A stretch of 64,000 bases of DNA from Thiodiazotropha sp040506275 (GCA_040506275.1 JBEVXD010000014.1:1-64000); one strand, 5' to 3'. Shown: positions 44,189-53,956, counted from the first letter of the stretch. The notes: a model not told the origin generated them from the sequence alone. Translations and numbers: made by a program.

Positions 44189-45463
44189 ATGTTCACCCAG
44201 TGCCCACACTGCTTAACTCTGTTCCGCATAACTTCGGATCAACTCAAGGCCGCCGAGGGCCAGGTTAGATGCTGCCAGTGCAATCAGATCTTCAACGCTC
44301 TGGAGACACTTCAAGAGGCCCCGAAATCATTCAGCAATCAAGATCAGACAGCAGATATTGCCGATGGTGAAGAGAGTGTTTCTGATGATCAGCTCATCTA
44401 TTATCCACCCCAGCAGCATGATCACGACTCTGCACTGATCAATGACAGTGAAGTTGAGAGGTCATTGGATGATTTGGCGGATGATTCATCCCCCCTCTCT
44501 CCATTTTCTGACGAAATATCCCCCGTACCTCCGCTTTCTGACGACTCATCTCCCCTCCCTCCGCTTTCTGAAGACTCAAACCTTGAGAGTGATGAGCAAA
44601 GCCTGCCGGGAGACAACCAGTATCTATATGAAGTGAATGATGGCTTGGAGACTGAGCCAGACTACTTCGCCTCTGGTTCAGAATCCCAAATGTCTGAATT
44701 GCTCGACAAGGACTCAGCCTCATTACTCATAGATAGTGAACACCCGAATTCCAACCTTGCCGAGATAATAGAACTTGACCTCCCGTCACCTCAGCATACA
44801 AATGAGACGTCATCAGACAGCCTGATCAATGATAATAGTGAACCTGAACAGCAGCCCGATACAGATAGCGATGACTTAGCAGCGGAAATGCCAACATCCA
44901 CCCTGGAGGAGGAAGATACTCGAACACTCGAGGATCAAATCGAGGAGGAGTTACCCTTCACCTTTGAAGCCCAGGATGATGATAAAGCAGATTCAAAAAG
45001 TTCTATCTTCTGGTCTATCGGATCATTGTTACTACTGATACCTCTATGCGGACAAATGGCGTGGCAGTATCGAGACAACTTGATTCACCATGAAACAGGC
45101 AGACAATTATTGGGTATTGTTTGTTCTGTAGCCGGATGCACCACGCCACTGCGTAAAGACAGAAGTAAGATACTGGTAACCGAACGCTCGTTGACCGCTC
45201 ACACTGAAAAAGAGAATACCCTCTTGATGAGCCTTGAGATGGTCAATACCGCCCCTTTTCAACAACCCTTTCCAAAACTTCAACTGAGCTTGTTCAACGA
45301 TATGGGAGCGCTCATCGCTCGTCGTACTTTTACTCAGCCTCAATATCGCCCTTTGGATTATCGTTCAGATGAGATGATGCCTAAACTAAAGCCGATTCTT
45401 ATAGAGCTTGAACTGGTAGATCCTGGTAAAGAGGTAACAGGTTTTAAATTTGAGTTTCTATAA
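44189..45463 (+). CDS. Zinc-ribbon and DUF3426 domain membrane protein
   Basis: Protein of about 424 residues. An N-terminal MJ0042-type zinc ribbon (CPHCLTLFRITSDQLKAAEGQVRCCQCNQIFNALE, Cys pairs at about 5/8 and 28/31) is followed by a long acidic, low-complexity region with short tandem SPLxPxSDxSS-like repeats (about residues 98-130). Next are one transmembrane helix (SIFWSIGSLLLLIPLCGQMAWQY) and a C-terminal DUF3426 domain. Homologues often sit between prmA and dusB-fis, as here. Function unknown; a link to translation or envelope stress is only positional. Confidence 0.92.
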   Translation: MFTQCPHCLTLFRITSDQLKAAEGQVRCCQCNQIFNALETLQEAPKSFSNQDQTADIADGEESVSDDQLIYYPPQQHDHDSALINDSEVERSLDDLADDSSPLSPFSDEISPVPPLSDDSSPLPPLSEDSNLESDEQSLPGDNQYLYEVNDGLETEPDYFASGSESQMSELLDKDSASLLIDSEHPNSNLAEIIELDLPSPQHTNETSSDSLINDNSEPEQQPDTDSDDLAAEMPTSTLEEEDTRTLEDQIEEELPFTFEAQDDDKADSKSSIFWSIGSLLLLIPLCGQMAWQYRDNLIHHETGRQLLGIVCSVAGCTTPLRKDRSKILVTERSLTAHTEKENTLLMSLEMVNTAPFQQPFPKLQLSLFNDMGALIARRTFTQPQYRPLDYRSDEMMPKLKPILIELELVDPGKEVTGFKFEFL

Positions 45464-46187
45464 CAGCCGCAACTAAATCTCTTTCTAACATCACTCAACC
45501 AAACCAATGTTATAAATGTATGACTACCCGTAGTGTCAGTGAACACTCTAGTGGGCCATGCGGTAAATAAGCTCACGCATAGACAGGTTGTACTATTAAC
45601 CCGGCGACTAAGTATGTCGTCTTCAGGGTTTCAAGCCTGCCCTTGATCAAGGCGCGGCTCGCAGGCAATGGTTGTTCCCTTGTCAAGAGCCGCAACACCG
45701 AGCAAGGGCAGGCTTGAAACCCCTAACAATATGGTTTTTAAAAGAGAGGCCGAAGTGTGCCTGCCTGCAGACTGCGTTATCAAAACTTGCTGTAGGAGTG
45801 CTACAGCGGCGTTTTGATGCCTTGCCGCAGGCAGGCACACTTCGGCTGAAGACAACATACTTAGTCGCCGGATTAATAAATAAGACAATCCTAAACTTCC
45901 AACAGCCATACCTTGAATAAAAACAACACCAGATCGAGGGAATTAATTTCTTGTAAAAGTTTACATTTTAAATGCAGTTTCATTTCCATCCTCTTCACCA
46001 CCCCATATCTAACGGAGATTGAATAGCTTACTCAACACCCTTCCAGCCAATTCACAAGTATCAGCTGTTTCTTGCTCCTGCACTGGATCAATTCAACTCG
46101 ATTTTGCCTTTGCTTCCACCCTGATTTACGGGTAGTATCCCAACCCCTCCTTAACCTGTGAATAGCCCTCCAAGAGGGGCAGATTAA
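45464..46187. other. Long intergenic region with repeats upstream of dusB
   Basis: About 720 bp without a supported gene. It contains the 24-nt repeat shared with 35665 (45548-45571), the large modular inverted-repeat element (45594-45878), then about 310 bp of AT-rich sequence that should include the dusB-fis promoter. No regulatory motif was strong enough to call. Confidence 0.6.
45594..45878. repeat. Modular inverted-repeat element, long form
   Basis: A 285-bp element with 33-bp type A terminal repeats (45594-45626 and 45846-45878, a few mismatches). Compared with the 190-bp element at 21299 the core is inverted. About 95 bp are added on the right: a second hairpin (GCCGAAGTGTGCCTGCC with its inverted copy GGCAGGCACACTTCGGC). 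Part of that extra module is also present next to the left end of the copy at 50911. Confidence 0.88.
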
Positions 46188-47174
46188 ATGCGCATTGGGC
46201 CCTATAATATTGCGAATAATTTGTTCTTAGCCCCGATGGCCGGAGTGACGGACAGACCGTTCAGACAACTATGCAGAAGTCTGGGCGCAGGACTTGCCGT
46301 GTCAGAGATGATCTCTGCCGACGCCTCCCTATGGGGCACCAAAAAAAGTGTAAAGAGGCTCGACCATGAAGGTGAGGATGCTCCTATCAGCGTACAGATT
46401 TTAGGCTCTGATCCTGAGATGATGGCCAAGGCAGCTCGCGCCAATGTGGTAATGGGTGCCCAGATCATCGACATCAACATGGGTTGCCCGGCAAAGAAAG
46501 TATGTAAACGCGCTGCTGGATCTGCGCTGCTGCAAGATGAACCACTAGTTGCTGAAATACTTAAGGCGACAGTTGATGCTGTGGATGTACCGGTAACACT
46601 TAAAATCCGTACCGGTAGTGATCCACAAAACCGCAATGGTCTACGAATTGCTGAGATAGCCGAAGATGCCGGTATACAGGCACTGAGCGTTCATGGCCGT
46701 ACTCGAGCCTGTAAATTCTCAGGTCAAGCCGAGTATGAGACCATTAGACAGATTAAACAGATGATAGCCATACCGGTTATTGCAAATGGAGATATTGATT
46801 CCCCGCAAAAGGCTGCGGAGGTATTCGAAAAAACAGGCGCTGACGCCCTAATGATTGGTCGCGCTGCGCAAGGACGCCCCTGGATCTTTAACGAGATCAA
46901 CAACTATTTAACTACCGGTAGGCTCATGCCAGAACCGGAACTTGAATGGGTTGCTGACATCCTCACCCGGCATGTCCAGCAGCTCTATTCGTTTTATGGG
47001 GAGTATCTTGGCGTTCGCATTGCCCGCAAACATATCGCCTGGTACAGCAAAGGGCGTCCTGAAGGCGCCACTTTCAGAAACAAAATAAATTATTCAGAAT
47101 CATCCTCAGCGCAGCTGCAGGCAATTCTCGATTATTTTGGATTTCTGTATAACAAAAGGGATCTGGCAGCATGA
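46188..47174 (+). CDS. dusB: tRNA-dihydrouridine synthase B
   Basis: FMN-dependent TIM-barrel enzyme of about 328 residues that reduces uridine to dihydrouridine in the tRNA D-loop. Motifs are LAPMAGVTDRPFRQLCRSLGAGLAVSEMISA, NMGCPAKKVCKRAAGSALL with catalytic Cys100, TLKIRTGSD, SVHGRTRACKFSGQAEYETI and ANGDIDSP with GRAAQGRPWIF. It is the first gene of the classic dusB-fis operon, with its stop overlapping the fis start. Confidence 0.98.
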   Translation: MRIGPYNIANNLFLAPMAGVTDRPFRQLCRSLGAGLAVSEMISADASLWGTKKSVKRLDHEGEDAPISVQILGSDPEMMAKAARANVVMGAQIIDINMGCPAKKVCKRAAGSALLQDEPLVAEILKATVDAVDVPVTLKIRTGSDPQNRNGLRIAEIAEDAGIQALSVHGRTRACKFSGQAEYETIRQIKQMIAIPVIANGDIDSPQKAAEVFEKTGADALMIGRAAQGRPWIFNEINNYLTTGRLMPEPELEWVADILTRHVQQLYSFYGEYLGVRIARKHIAWYSKGRPEGATFRNKINYSESSSAQLQAILDYFGFLYNKRDLAA

Positions 47175-47467
47175 TGATTGAAGCGGTTCTACCTGACCAA
47201 CAAAGCGATGAGTACCTGACAGTTACTCACAGCAAAAAATCTGAACCCTTGCGTCAGTGCGTCAGCGACGCTATGCAGCGCTATTTTAGTAATTTAGATG
47301 GGCATGGCGCTAATAATCTCTATCGGCTGGTAATGAATGAGGTTGAAGCACCGCTGCTTGAAAGCGTCATGAAGCACACTGGCGGGAATCAGACGCAAGC
47401 CGCTACCATCCTTGGCATCAGTCGCAGCACCTTGCGCAAGAAGCTTTCCCAATACGACCTGGACTGA
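47171..47467 (+). CDS. fis: DNA-binding protein Fis
   Basis: Nucleoid protein of about 98 residues that bends DNA and modulates rRNA promoters, recombination and replication. The C-terminal helix-turn-helix is intact: MKHTGGNQTQAATILGISRSTLRKKLSQYDLD. ATG 47171 and the adjacent ATG at 47174 both work; the former overlaps the dusB stop. The N-terminal beta arm region is more divergent than in enterobacteria, as usual for other gammaproteobacteria. Confidence 0.97.
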   Translation: MMIEAVLPDQQSDEYLTVTHSKKSEPLRQCVSDAMQRYFSNLDGHGANNLYRLVMNEVEAPLLESVMKHTGGNQTQAATILGISRSTLRKKLSQYDLD

Positions 47468-47655
47468 ATTTAATAATCATCTTGCGTGACTTAAACAGCA
47501 TTTCCAACTACTTAGTGGATCTTACCAAAACGATCATTAACGTCACTTTTAATCATTGAAGCATCTGACAGATTTTAGTTTCAGATATGCTTCATAGCGA
47601 TTGCTTTGTGACATGACCATTCAGTATCTCTAAATCACAACTAACGGTATCACTC

Positions 47656-49215
47656 ATGGCATCGATAAAACGCGCACTGATCAGTGTCTCAGACAAGACG
47701 GGGATTGTTGAATTTGCCCGCAACCTGGCAGATAAAAATGTGGAAATACTCTCTACCGGAGGCACCGCAAAACTGCTTACCCAAAATGACGTGCCGGTTA
47801 TCGAGGTCTCCGAATATACCGGCTACCCTGAAATGATGGATGGCAGGGTCAAGACACTGCACCCAAAAATCCACGGCGGCATCCTTGGTCGACGCGGTAC
47901 CGATGATGGCGTAATGAGGGAGAACGGCATTGGCCAGATTGACCTGATCGTAGTTAACCTCTATCCATTCGAAGAGACAGTGGCGAAGCCTGATTGCGAT
48001 CTACCAACTGCAATTGAAAATATCGATATCGGCGGCCCGACCATGCTCAGAGCTGCAGCAAAGAATCATAAAGATGTCACCGTCGTTGTGGATGCATCTG
48101 ATTACCAGAGAGTCATCGACGAAATGACGACTACTGACAATCAGGTAAGTGATGCTACCCGCTTTGACCTGGCAGTCAAAACCTTTGAACACACTGCTCG
48201 CTATGATGGTGCAATTGCTAACTATCTTGGCGCCAGAACAGAGGGTGATGTGAGTGATTTTCCCCGTACCCTGTCGTTGCAGTTCAAGCAGAGTCAAACC
48301 ATGCGCTATGGTGAAAACCCTCATCAGAAAGCTGCTTTCTTTGTTGAGCATACTGTTGAAGAAGCCAGTGTTGCCACAGCTGAACAACTACAAGGTAAAG
48401 CGCTCTCATATAACAACATCGGAGATACCGATGCAGCTTTAGAGTGTGTTAAGAGTTTTGATGAAGGCCCAGCCTGTGTCATCGTCAAGCATGCCAATCC
48501 CTGTGGCGTCGCATATGGTAAAAATCTGCTTGAGGCCTATGACCGTGCCTACAGCACCGATCCTGAATCGGCCTTTGGCGGAATTATCGCTTTCAATGGC
48601 GAACTGGATGGCGAAACAGCAAAAGCCATAGTTGAACGGCAGTTCGTAGAGGTGATTATTGCACCCAAAGTGTCAGCTGCAGCAGTCGAAGTTGTAAGCA
48701 GTAAAAAGAATGTTCGCCTACTGGCCTGTGGTGAGTGGCTCAGCGAATCAGTCCATCGTACTGAGTACAAGCGTGTCAATGGTGGCCTACTGGTTCAAGA
48801 CGCTGATTTGCAATTGACGCAAGAGATTAAAATTGTCACCAAAAGACAACCTACTGAACAAGAGATGCAAGATCTTCTATTTACATGGAGAGTTGCAAAA
48901 TACGTCAAGTCCAACGCAATTGTCTATGGCCGTGATGGCATGACCATCGGTGTGGGAGCAGGGCAGATGAGCCGGGTTAACTCTGCACGCATTGCAGGGA
49001 TAAAAGCGGAGCATGCTAAGCTCGAAGTGAAAGGATCGGTGATGGCATCTGATGCCTTCTTTCCTTTCCGCGATGGCATAGACAATGCGGCTGAAGCTGG
49101 CATTGCCGCGGTCATCCAACCCGGTGGCTCAATGCGTGATGACGAAGCCATAGCTGCAGCTGACGAACACAACATGGCCATGGTATTCACTGGCATGCGT
49201 CATTTCCGTCACTGA
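47656..49215 (+). CDS. purH: Bifunctional AICAR transformylase/IMP cyclohydrolase
   Basis: Enzyme of about 519 residues for the last two steps of IMP synthesis. The N-terminal cyclohydrolase domain has RALISVSDKTGIVEFARNL, STGGTAKLL, MMDGRVKTLHPKIHGGILGRR and NIDIGGPTMLRAAAKNHKDV. The C-terminal transformylase domain includes LRYGENPHQKAAFF-like MRYGENPHQKAAFF, VIVKHANPCGVA and the end QPGGSMRDDEAIAAADEHNMAMVFTGMRHFRH. It is followed by purD with overlapping stop and start. Confidence 0.98.
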   Translation: MASIKRALISVSDKTGIVEFARNLADKNVEILSTGGTAKLLTQNDVPVIEVSEYTGYPEMMDGRVKTLHPKIHGGILGRRGTDDGVMRENGIGQIDLIVVNLYPFEETVAKPDCDLPTAIENIDIGGPTMLRAAAKNHKDVTVVVDASDYQRVIDEMTTTDNQVSDATRFDLAVKTFEHTARYDGAIANYLGARTEGDVSDFPRTLSLQFKQSQTMRYGENPHQKAAFFVEHTVEEASVATAEQLQGKALSYNNIGDTDAALECVKSFDEGPACVIVKHANPCGVAYGKNLLEAYDRAYSTDPESAFGGIIAFNGELDGETAKAIVERQFVEVIIAPKVSAAAVEVVSSKKNVRLLACGEWLSESVHRTEYKRVNGGLLVQDADLQLTQEIKIVTKRQPTEQEMQDLLFTWRVAKYVKSNAIVYGRDGMTIGVGAGQMSRVNSARIAGIKAEHAKLEVKGSVMASDAFFPFRDGIDNAAEAGIAAVIQPGGSMRDDEAIAAADEHNMAMVFTGMRHFRH

Positions 49216-50513
49216 TGGATATACTAGTAATCGGTTCGGGCGGTCGAGAACACGCCCTGGCTTGGAAGGCTGCACAATCTCCGCTGGCTGAGAAGGTGTT
49301 TGTTGCACCAGGTAATGCTGGCACCGCGCTGGAAAAGAAACTTGAGAATGTTGAGATCAGCGTTGAAGACCTTGACCAACTGGTGAGCTTTGCAAAGCAG
49401 AACCAAGTTGGCCTGACTATTGTAGGACCAGAGGTACCTCTGGTAATGGGTATAGTCGACGCCTTCCAGGAAGCCGGCTTACGCTGCTTTGGACCTTCGC
49501 AAGGTGCAGCTCAGCTTGAAGGCTCCAAATCATTCACTAAGGATTTCCTGGCTCGGCAAGCTATCCCCACTGCTGACTATCAGACCTTTACTGAGATAGA
49601 TCCTGCCTTGGAATATCTGCATCAATGTGGCGCACCCATCGTAATCAAGGCCGATGGCCTGGCAGCAGGCAAAGGGGTTATCGTCGCGATGGAGATGGAT
49701 ACTGCCGAGTCGGCAGTGAGAGACATGCTTGCAGGTAATGCTTTCGGGGAAGCTGGTCATCGGGTGGTGATCGAGGAGTATCTCGAGGGCGAGGAAGCCA
49801 GCTTTATTGTCATGGCTGATGGTAGACACGTCCTGCCCATGGCAACCAGCCAGGATCATAAGCGAATCGGTGATGGCGATACCGGTCTCAACACCGGCGG
49901 TATGGGAGCCTACTCACCTGCACCAGTCGTTACCGATAGTATCGATAAGCGCATAATGGATGAGGTCATATATCCAACCATCAAGGGTATGGCGGATGAA
50001 GGGCTTCCCTATACCGGCTTTCTATATGCCGGTCTGATGATCACTGCTGACGGCACACCTAAAGTCATTGAATTCAACTGCAGATTTGGAGACCCGGAAA
50101 CACAACCAATTATGTTGCGCATGCGTTCTGACCTGGTCAAACACTGTCTCGCGGCTCTGGATGGAACGCTGGATCAGGAGACAACAACCTGGGATCCCCG
50201 CGCATCGGTTGGTATCGTACTGGCGGCAGGAGGGTACCCAGGTAGCTACGACAAAGGTCTGCCAATCACCGGATTGTCAGAAACCCCATCAAGTGATCAA
50301 AAAGTATTTCATGCAGGCACCCGCCTGGACGGTGATCAGGTTCTGACCTCGGGAGGACGAGTGCTCTGCGCCACGGCTCTTGGAGAGAGTGTCACTCAGG
50401 CCCAGGAGAATGCCTACCGACTCACCCGCACTATTAACTGGCAGGATGTCTATTTTCGCACTGATATAGCCTACCGGGCCATTGCCCGGGAAAAGGCTAC
50501 CGATGGCGGTTGA
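49215..50513 (+). CDS. purD: Phosphoribosylamine-glycine ligase
   Basis: ATP-grasp GAR synthetase of about 432 residues, the second purine-synthesis step. Motifs are LVIGSGGREHALAWKAAQSP, FVAPGNAGTA, IVGPEVPLVMGIVDAF, GPSQGAAQLEGSKSFTKDFLARQAIPTADY, IKADGLAAGKGVIVA, GEEASFIVMADGRHVLPMATSQDHKR and FNCRFGDPETQPIML. The length is normal. The start codon overlaps the purH stop (TGATG). It forms a purH-purD operon, probably with the downstream VanZ-like gene. Confidence 0.98.
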   Translation: MDILVIGSGGREHALAWKAAQSPLAEKVFVAPGNAGTALEKKLENVEISVEDLDQLVSFAKQNQVGLTIVGPEVPLVMGIVDAFQEAGLRCFGPSQGAAQLEGSKSFTKDFLARQAIPTADYQTFTEIDPALEYLHQCGAPIVIKADGLAAGKGVIVAMEMDTAESAVRDMLAGNAFGEAGHRVVIEEYLEGEEASFIVMADGRHVLPMATSQDHKRIGDGDTGLNTGGMGAYSPAPVVTDSIDKRIMDEVIYPTIKGMADEGLPYTGFLYAGLMITADGTPKVIEFNCRFGDPETQPIMLRMRSDLVKHCLAALDGTLDQETTTWDPRASVGIVLAAGGYPGSYDKGLPITGLSETPSSDQKVFHAGTRLDGDQVLTSGGRVLCATALGESVTQAQENAYRLTRTINWQDVYFRTDIAYRAIAREKATDGG

Positions 50514-50892
50514 AAAACCAACCCGGAAACACTCTACCCATCGCACCCTTTTTCTGGGTGCCTTGGGTACCTCACTAGCGGTAATCAGTTATCTGGCATT
50601 TACCCCTTTGGATCTACCGGGTGTCAGCAGCTTGAATGACAAGTTCTCTCACCTGATCGCATTTTTCAGCCTAGCTTTTCTAGCGGACTATTCCTGGCCT
50701 GACTCTCCATGGAATCAATTGAAATTTTTTTTATTGCTGGGATATGGTCTCTTCATCGAAGCCGTGCAGGCCTTTCTCCCTTATCGACTTTTTTCACTCT
50801 TTGACCTGACAGCAGATGCCCTGGGTTTAATCGTCTACACCCTAATTGCCCCCTGGTTGATGAGACAACAGTTGCTAAAAACGCTCAGATAG
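50503..50892 (+). CDS. VanZ-like family membrane protein
   Basis: Membrane protein of about 129 residues with four predicted helices in the VanZ-like fold: LFLGALGTSLAVISYLAFTP, DKFSHLIAFFSLAFLADYSW, FFLLLGYGLFIEAVQAFLPYR and TADALGLIVYTLIAPWLM. Conserved acidic and His residues in the second helix and the E(A/V)xQ motif are typical. VanZ confers low-level teicoplanin resistance in enterococci, but the proteobacterial relatives have no established role. ATG 50503 overlaps the purD stop by 11 bp, with AAAAGG upstream. Confidence 0.86.
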   Translation: MAVEKPTRKHSTHRTLFLGALGTSLAVISYLAFTPLDLPGVSSLNDKFSHLIAFFSLAFLADYSWPDSPWNQLKFFLLLGYGLFIEAVQAFLPYRLFSLFDLTADALGLIVYTLIAPWLMRQQLLKTLR

Positions 50893-50910
50893 CAAACTGA
50901 CTCGCTATAT

Positions 50911-51005
50911 TATTAACCCGGCGACTAAGTATGTTGTCTTCAGCCGAAGTGTGCCTGTCTTTTAAAAATCATATTGTTAGGGGTTAATAAGGTGCCGGGT
51001 TAATA
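50911..51005. repeat. Hybrid short form of modular inverted-repeat element
   Basis: A 95-bp element whose left end (50911-50943) is the type A terminus of the copies at 21299 and 45594, while its right end (about 50985-51005) is the type B terminus of the copy at 5157. The interior keeps only a GCCGAAGTGTGCCTG stub and a TTAAAAATCATATTGTTAGG stretch, so the core hairpin has been lost. It lies between the VanZ-like gene and glgP. Confidence 0.85.
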
Positions 51006-51135
51006 ATAGTCCAGTGACCTACCATCCTTGCTCACACCGATCCAAAAAAACCAATATGATTCTTATAGGATTTGCGTATATTCTTAGTCAGATCTCCGAA
51101 TAAGTCTGTCACTAAATCCACATAAGCAGGCAGGT

Positions 51136-53610
51136 ATGAGCAGCGACGTTAAACACAGTGCTTTCAAATATGACTTCCTGGGTTCTGATCCTAAGGCAAT
51201 ACAAAGGTCTGTATCCAACCATCTGGTCTACACCATCGGGAAGGATCCTTTCACAGCCACAGATCACGACTGGATGATGGCATTCAGTCATGTTGTTCGG
51301 GACCGTTTGATCGAACGCTGGATGGAGACACAGCGCAACTACTATAAACACGATGCCAAGCGGGTCTACTACCTCTCAATGGAGTTTTTGATCGGTCGAA
51401 GCCTGATCAACAGCCTGTTGAATATGGATATTTACGGTGCTTGCGGCAAAGCGCTGCACAAACTGGGCATCGAACTTGAACAGCTGCGAAATCTGGAACA
51501 CGACGCAGCTCTTGGTAACGGAGGTCTGGGAAGACTTGCCGCCTGTTTTCTCGATTCCATGGCCAGCCTGAATATACCCGGATATGGCTATGGCATTCGT
51601 TTCGAATATGGCATGTTCCGCCAGAAAATTGAGAATGGCAGCCAGGTAGAGCTACCGGAAAACTGGCTGGTGCATGACAACCCCTGGGAGTTCCCACGAC
51701 CGGAAGTCTCCTACCGGGTGCGTTTTGGTGGACGGGTCATGGAGTACCAGGATAGCAGTGGTCGAAAACACTTCGACTGGATCGATGGCGATATTGTTAT
51801 TGCACAGGCTTACGACACTCCGATTCCCGGTTTTCAGAATGATACGGTAAACAATCTGCGCCTGTGGAGTGCCAAGGCCCACGAAGCCTTCGACCTCAAT
51901 CAATTCAACCAGGGAGAGTATACAGAAGCGGTAGTCGGCAAGACCCTGTCTGAGAACATATCCAAAGTACTCTATCCCAACGACAGTTCAACCATGAACA
52001 AGCTGCTGAGATTAAAACAGCAGTACTTTTTTGTCAGCGCCTCACTGAAAGACATATTGCGACGCTTCTTCACCGACCACGATGACCTGAAAGAGTTACC
52101 ATCCAAGGTCGCCATCCAGCTCAATGACACACACCCTGCCATTGCCATACCGGAGATGATGCGGTTGCTGATGGATAAACATCAATTGGAGTGGCAGCCC
52201 GCCTGGGAAATCACCACCAGAGTCTTCTCCTACACCAACCATACCCTGCTGCCGGAGGCCCTAGAAACCTGGCCGGTAAAGAACTTTGAAGAACTTCTGC
52301 CCCGCCACCTGCAACTGATTCTAGAAATCAATCGGCGCTTTTTACTGGTACTGGGACACCGCCATCCAGGAGACATGGATATCCTGCGTCGTCTATCAAT
52401 TATCGATGAAGGGGGTGAGCGTCGTATCAGAATGGCTCACCTTGCGATCATAGGCAGTCATAAAGTGAATGGTGTCTCCGCATTGCACAGTAAGCTGTTA
52501 AGAGAGTCGACTTTCAAAGAGTTCGACAATTTCTACCCAGGCAAGATCATCAATATCACCAACGGAATCACCCCTCGTCGATGGTTATATCTATCCAATC
52601 GTAAATTCTCATCTCTAATCAGTGAGGCTATAGGCCCCGATTGGATAAAGGATCTCAGCCAGATAAAAAAGCTTGAGGCATTCGCCCAGGACAGCAGCTT
52701 CCAAGACAAATTCCTTGAAATCAAACAGGCCAGTAAGAATCATATGGCCAACCTGATTGAGTACTATCTGCATAAACAGGTCGATCCAGATACCCTGTTC
52801 GATGTCCAGGTAAAGCGAATTCATGAATACAAACGCCAACTGCTCAATCTGTTTCGCACTATCGAACTCTACAACCGAATGATCGACAACCCAGGCATCA
52901 ATTGCGTTCCCCGCACCATACTGTTTGGTGGTAAGGCTGCCCCGGGTTACAGCATGGCTAAAATGATCATTCGACTGATCAATGATGTTGCCGATGTAAT
53001 TGACAACGATCCCACAGTCAGCGATCGACTGAAAATCATCTTCATCCCCAACTATGACGTCACTACCGCCACCGACATAATCCCCTCTGCCGATCTGTCA
53101 CAACAGATCTCAACAGCAGGCATGGAGGCATCAGGAACCGGCAATATGAAACTGGCCCTGAATGGTGCTCTGACCATGGGCACTATGGATGGTGCGAATG
53201 TGGAAATGAGAGAGAAAGTGGGAGATGACAATATCTTTATATTCGGACTAACCACTAACGAAATCACCCGACTCAATCATCAGGGCTATGATCCATACAA
53301 ATACTATGAATCCGATCCCAGACTCAGAAGAATCATCGACATGATCGCGAACGGCTTTTTCTCACCTGAAGAACCGACCCGCTATCGAATGATTACAGAC
53401 ACCCTGCTGCAGGGTGACCATTTCAAAGTCCTTGCAGATTTTGATTCTTATATGGCAGTCAGCGATAAAGCGGATGGAATCTATCGTGAACCCTCATCCT
53501 GGAACCGGATGGCAATTCTCAATACCGCTCGAATGGGTTACTTCTCAAGTGATCGCACCATCAGCGAATACGCCAGCAAAATCTGGCAGGTAGCACCGGT
53601 ATCGGGTTAA
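51136..53610 (+). CDS. glgP: Glycogen/maltodextrin phosphorylase
   Basis: PLP-dependent phosphorylase of about 824 residues releasing glucose-1-phosphate from alpha-1,4-glucans. Family blocks are YYLSMEFLIGRSLINSLLN, DAALGNGGLGRLAACFLDSMA, GIRFEYGMFRQKI, QLNDTHPAIAIPEMMRLL, FSYTNHTLLPEALETWP and the PLP-lysine segment GTGNMKLALNGALTMGTMDGANVEM near the C-terminus. The length equals the bacterial norm. It is a lone gene; no glycogen synthesis genes are in the window. Confidence 0.98.
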   Translation: MSSDVKHSAFKYDFLGSDPKAIQRSVSNHLVYTIGKDPFTATDHDWMMAFSHVVRDRLIERWMETQRNYYKHDAKRVYYLSMEFLIGRSLINSLLNMDIYGACGKALHKLGIELEQLRNLEHDAALGNGGLGRLAACFLDSMASLNIPGYGYGIRFEYGMFRQKIENGSQVELPENWLVHDNPWEFPRPEVSYRVRFGGRVMEYQDSSGRKHFDWIDGDIVIAQAYDTPIPGFQNDTVNNLRLWSAKAHEAFDLNQFNQGEYTEAVVGKTLSENISKVLYPNDSSTMNKLLRLKQQYFFVSASLKDILRRFFTDHDDLKELPSKVAIQLNDTHPAIAIPEMMRLLMDKHQLEWQPAWEITTRVFSYTNHTLLPEALETWPVKNFEELLPRHLQLILEINRRFLLVLGHRHPGDMDILRRLSIIDEGGERRIRMAHLAIIGSHKVNGVSALHSKLLRESTFKEFDNFYPGKIINITNGITPRRWLYLSNRKFSSLISEAIGPDWIKDLSQIKKLEAFAQDSSFQDKFLEIKQASKNHMANLIEYYLHKQVDPDTLFDVQVKRIHEYKRQLLNLFRTIELYNRMIDNPGINCVPRTILFGGKAAPGYSMAKMIIRLINDVADVIDNDPTVSDRLKIIFIPNYDVTTATDIIPSADLSQQISTAGMEASGTGNMKLALNGALTMGTMDGANVEMREKVGDDNIFIFGLTTNEITRLNHQGYDPYKYYESDPRLRRIIDMIANGFFSPEEPTRYRMITDTLLQGDHFKVLADFDSYMAVSDKADGIYREPSSWNRMAILNTARMGYFSSDRTISEYASKIWQVAPVSG

Positions 53611-53752
53611 ACAGATGAGTGAAAGAGATCACTCAAAGAAGTAGATGCTGACTATGCTTCAAACTCAGTAAATCTATAGGTCTCGAATGGAAAACCGAAT
53701 AACAAGTTGAATCGCATCCCAGTCTTTTTTCAATGTTTTACAGCACCTTGTT

Positions 53753-53837
53753 GGTGGGGCATTGCCCCACCCTACCCAAGCTCTTTGTAGGGCCTGCCCG
53801 CCTTGAACTATTTGGTAGGGTGGGGCCCTGCCCCACC
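53753..53837. repeat. Pair of class-2 REP elements
   Basis: Palindromes GGTGGGGCATTGCCCCACC (53753-53771) and GGTGGGGCCCTGCCCCACC (53819-53837), with conserved CCTAC/GTAGG flanks pointing towards each other. Other members lie at 34-52, 16931-16948, 55850-55868 and 55960-55978. Confidence 0.8.
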
Positions 53838-53910
53838 AATCTGTTGAAGAGAAAAGAGACACTCAAAGACGCAATGAAACTGGAGAGTCAAAAAAAGCAC
53901 CCAACAAGAA

Positions 53911-53956
53911 AAATTATTTTGTATATGGGATATAATTCCCATATACAAAATAATTT
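53911..53956. promoter_or_regulatory. 46-bp near-perfect palindrome upstream of cytochrome gene
   Basis: Perfect 20-bp arms (53911-53930 and 53937-53956; left arm reads AAATTATTTTGTATATGGGA) flank a 6-base centre TATAAT. It ends 32 bp before the cytochrome start codon. It could be an operator for a dimeric regulator, an mRNA hairpin occluding the start region, or a small inserted repeat. The AT-rich arms and lack of a terminal T run argue against a simple terminator. Confidence 0.6.

Noticed and set aside
53617..53634. GAGTGA/TCACTC hairpin after glgP as terminator
   Set aside because: Only 6 bp of stem and no T tract follow.
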